Source: an uncultured Collinsella sp. (GTDB lineage Bacteria > Actinomycetota > Coriobacteriia > Coriobacteriales > Coriobacteriaceae). From it: DNA of 5,185 nt. Positions 5,162 through 5,185 of this stretch are shown here, in pieces. The notes beneath the pieces are model-generated. The model was not told the origin of the DNA and ran no database searches. It saw nothing but the letters and a program-made list of their open reading frames with translations. Each line of letters begins with the position of its first letter. The stretch's first letter is position 1. Position numbers and translations under genes: made by a program. The stretch lies in assembly GCA_902470265.1 (NCBI GenBank), contig CABRFW010000124.1, forward strand, positions 1 to 5,185. The letters run 5' to 3'.

Positions 5162-5185
5162 TCTGTTAGAGTTGCAGGGATTGAA

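Overview
This window looks like a high-GC Gram-positive anaerobe, most plausibly a gut Coriobacteriia (Collinsella/Olsenella-like) actinobacterium. That placement is inferred from GC content, codon style, strong Shine-Dalgarno sites and the palindromic repeats, not from a marker gene. All genes lie on the minus strand, so transcription runs from high to low coordinates.

In transcription order the layout is: (1) a promoter region at about 5099-5161, with a near-consensus -35/-10 pair, a 19-bp dyad and a 31-bp REP-like palindrome; (2) 5058-4111, a 315-residue fusion of an LpdD-like domain (the small third component of gallate-type decarboxylase loci) with a type I isopentenyl-diphosphate isomerase/Nudix domain; (3) a 244-bp intergenic region (4110-3867) holding a second 31-bp palindrome, an 18-bp inverted repeat with a U-tract, a second copy of the 19-bp dyad, and a canonical intrinsic terminator placed between that dyad and the next gene; (4) 3866-2409, an SLC13/DASS-type anion permease; (5) 2266-779, a UbiD-family decarboxylase of the LpdC (gallate/protocatechuate decarboxylase) subtype; (6) 745-167, the UbiX-family flavin prenyltransferase; (7) a terminator-like hairpin at 105-134; (8) the first 28 codons of a MerR-family regulator, cut by the window edge.

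The genes read as one uptake-and-decarboxylation module. The permease would bring in an aromatic carboxylate. The UbiD enzyme would decarboxylate it non-oxidatively using prenylated FMN (prFMN). UbiX makes prFMN from FMN and dimethylallyl (mono)phosphate. The LpdD-IDI fusion would link the decarboxylase accessory factor to the supply of the C5 prenyl donor. The fusion keeps the five IDI metal ligands but has Ala where the catalytic Cys should be, and its Nudix box has a more canonical EE pair. One possibility is therefore that it now hydrolyses DMAPP to DMAP for UbiX instead of isomerising IPP. This is the most interesting feature of the window. A second is the pair of 19-bp sites matching CTGTATTGC-N-GCAATACAG in front of both the fusion gene and the permease, which suggests that one regulator controls both transcription units.
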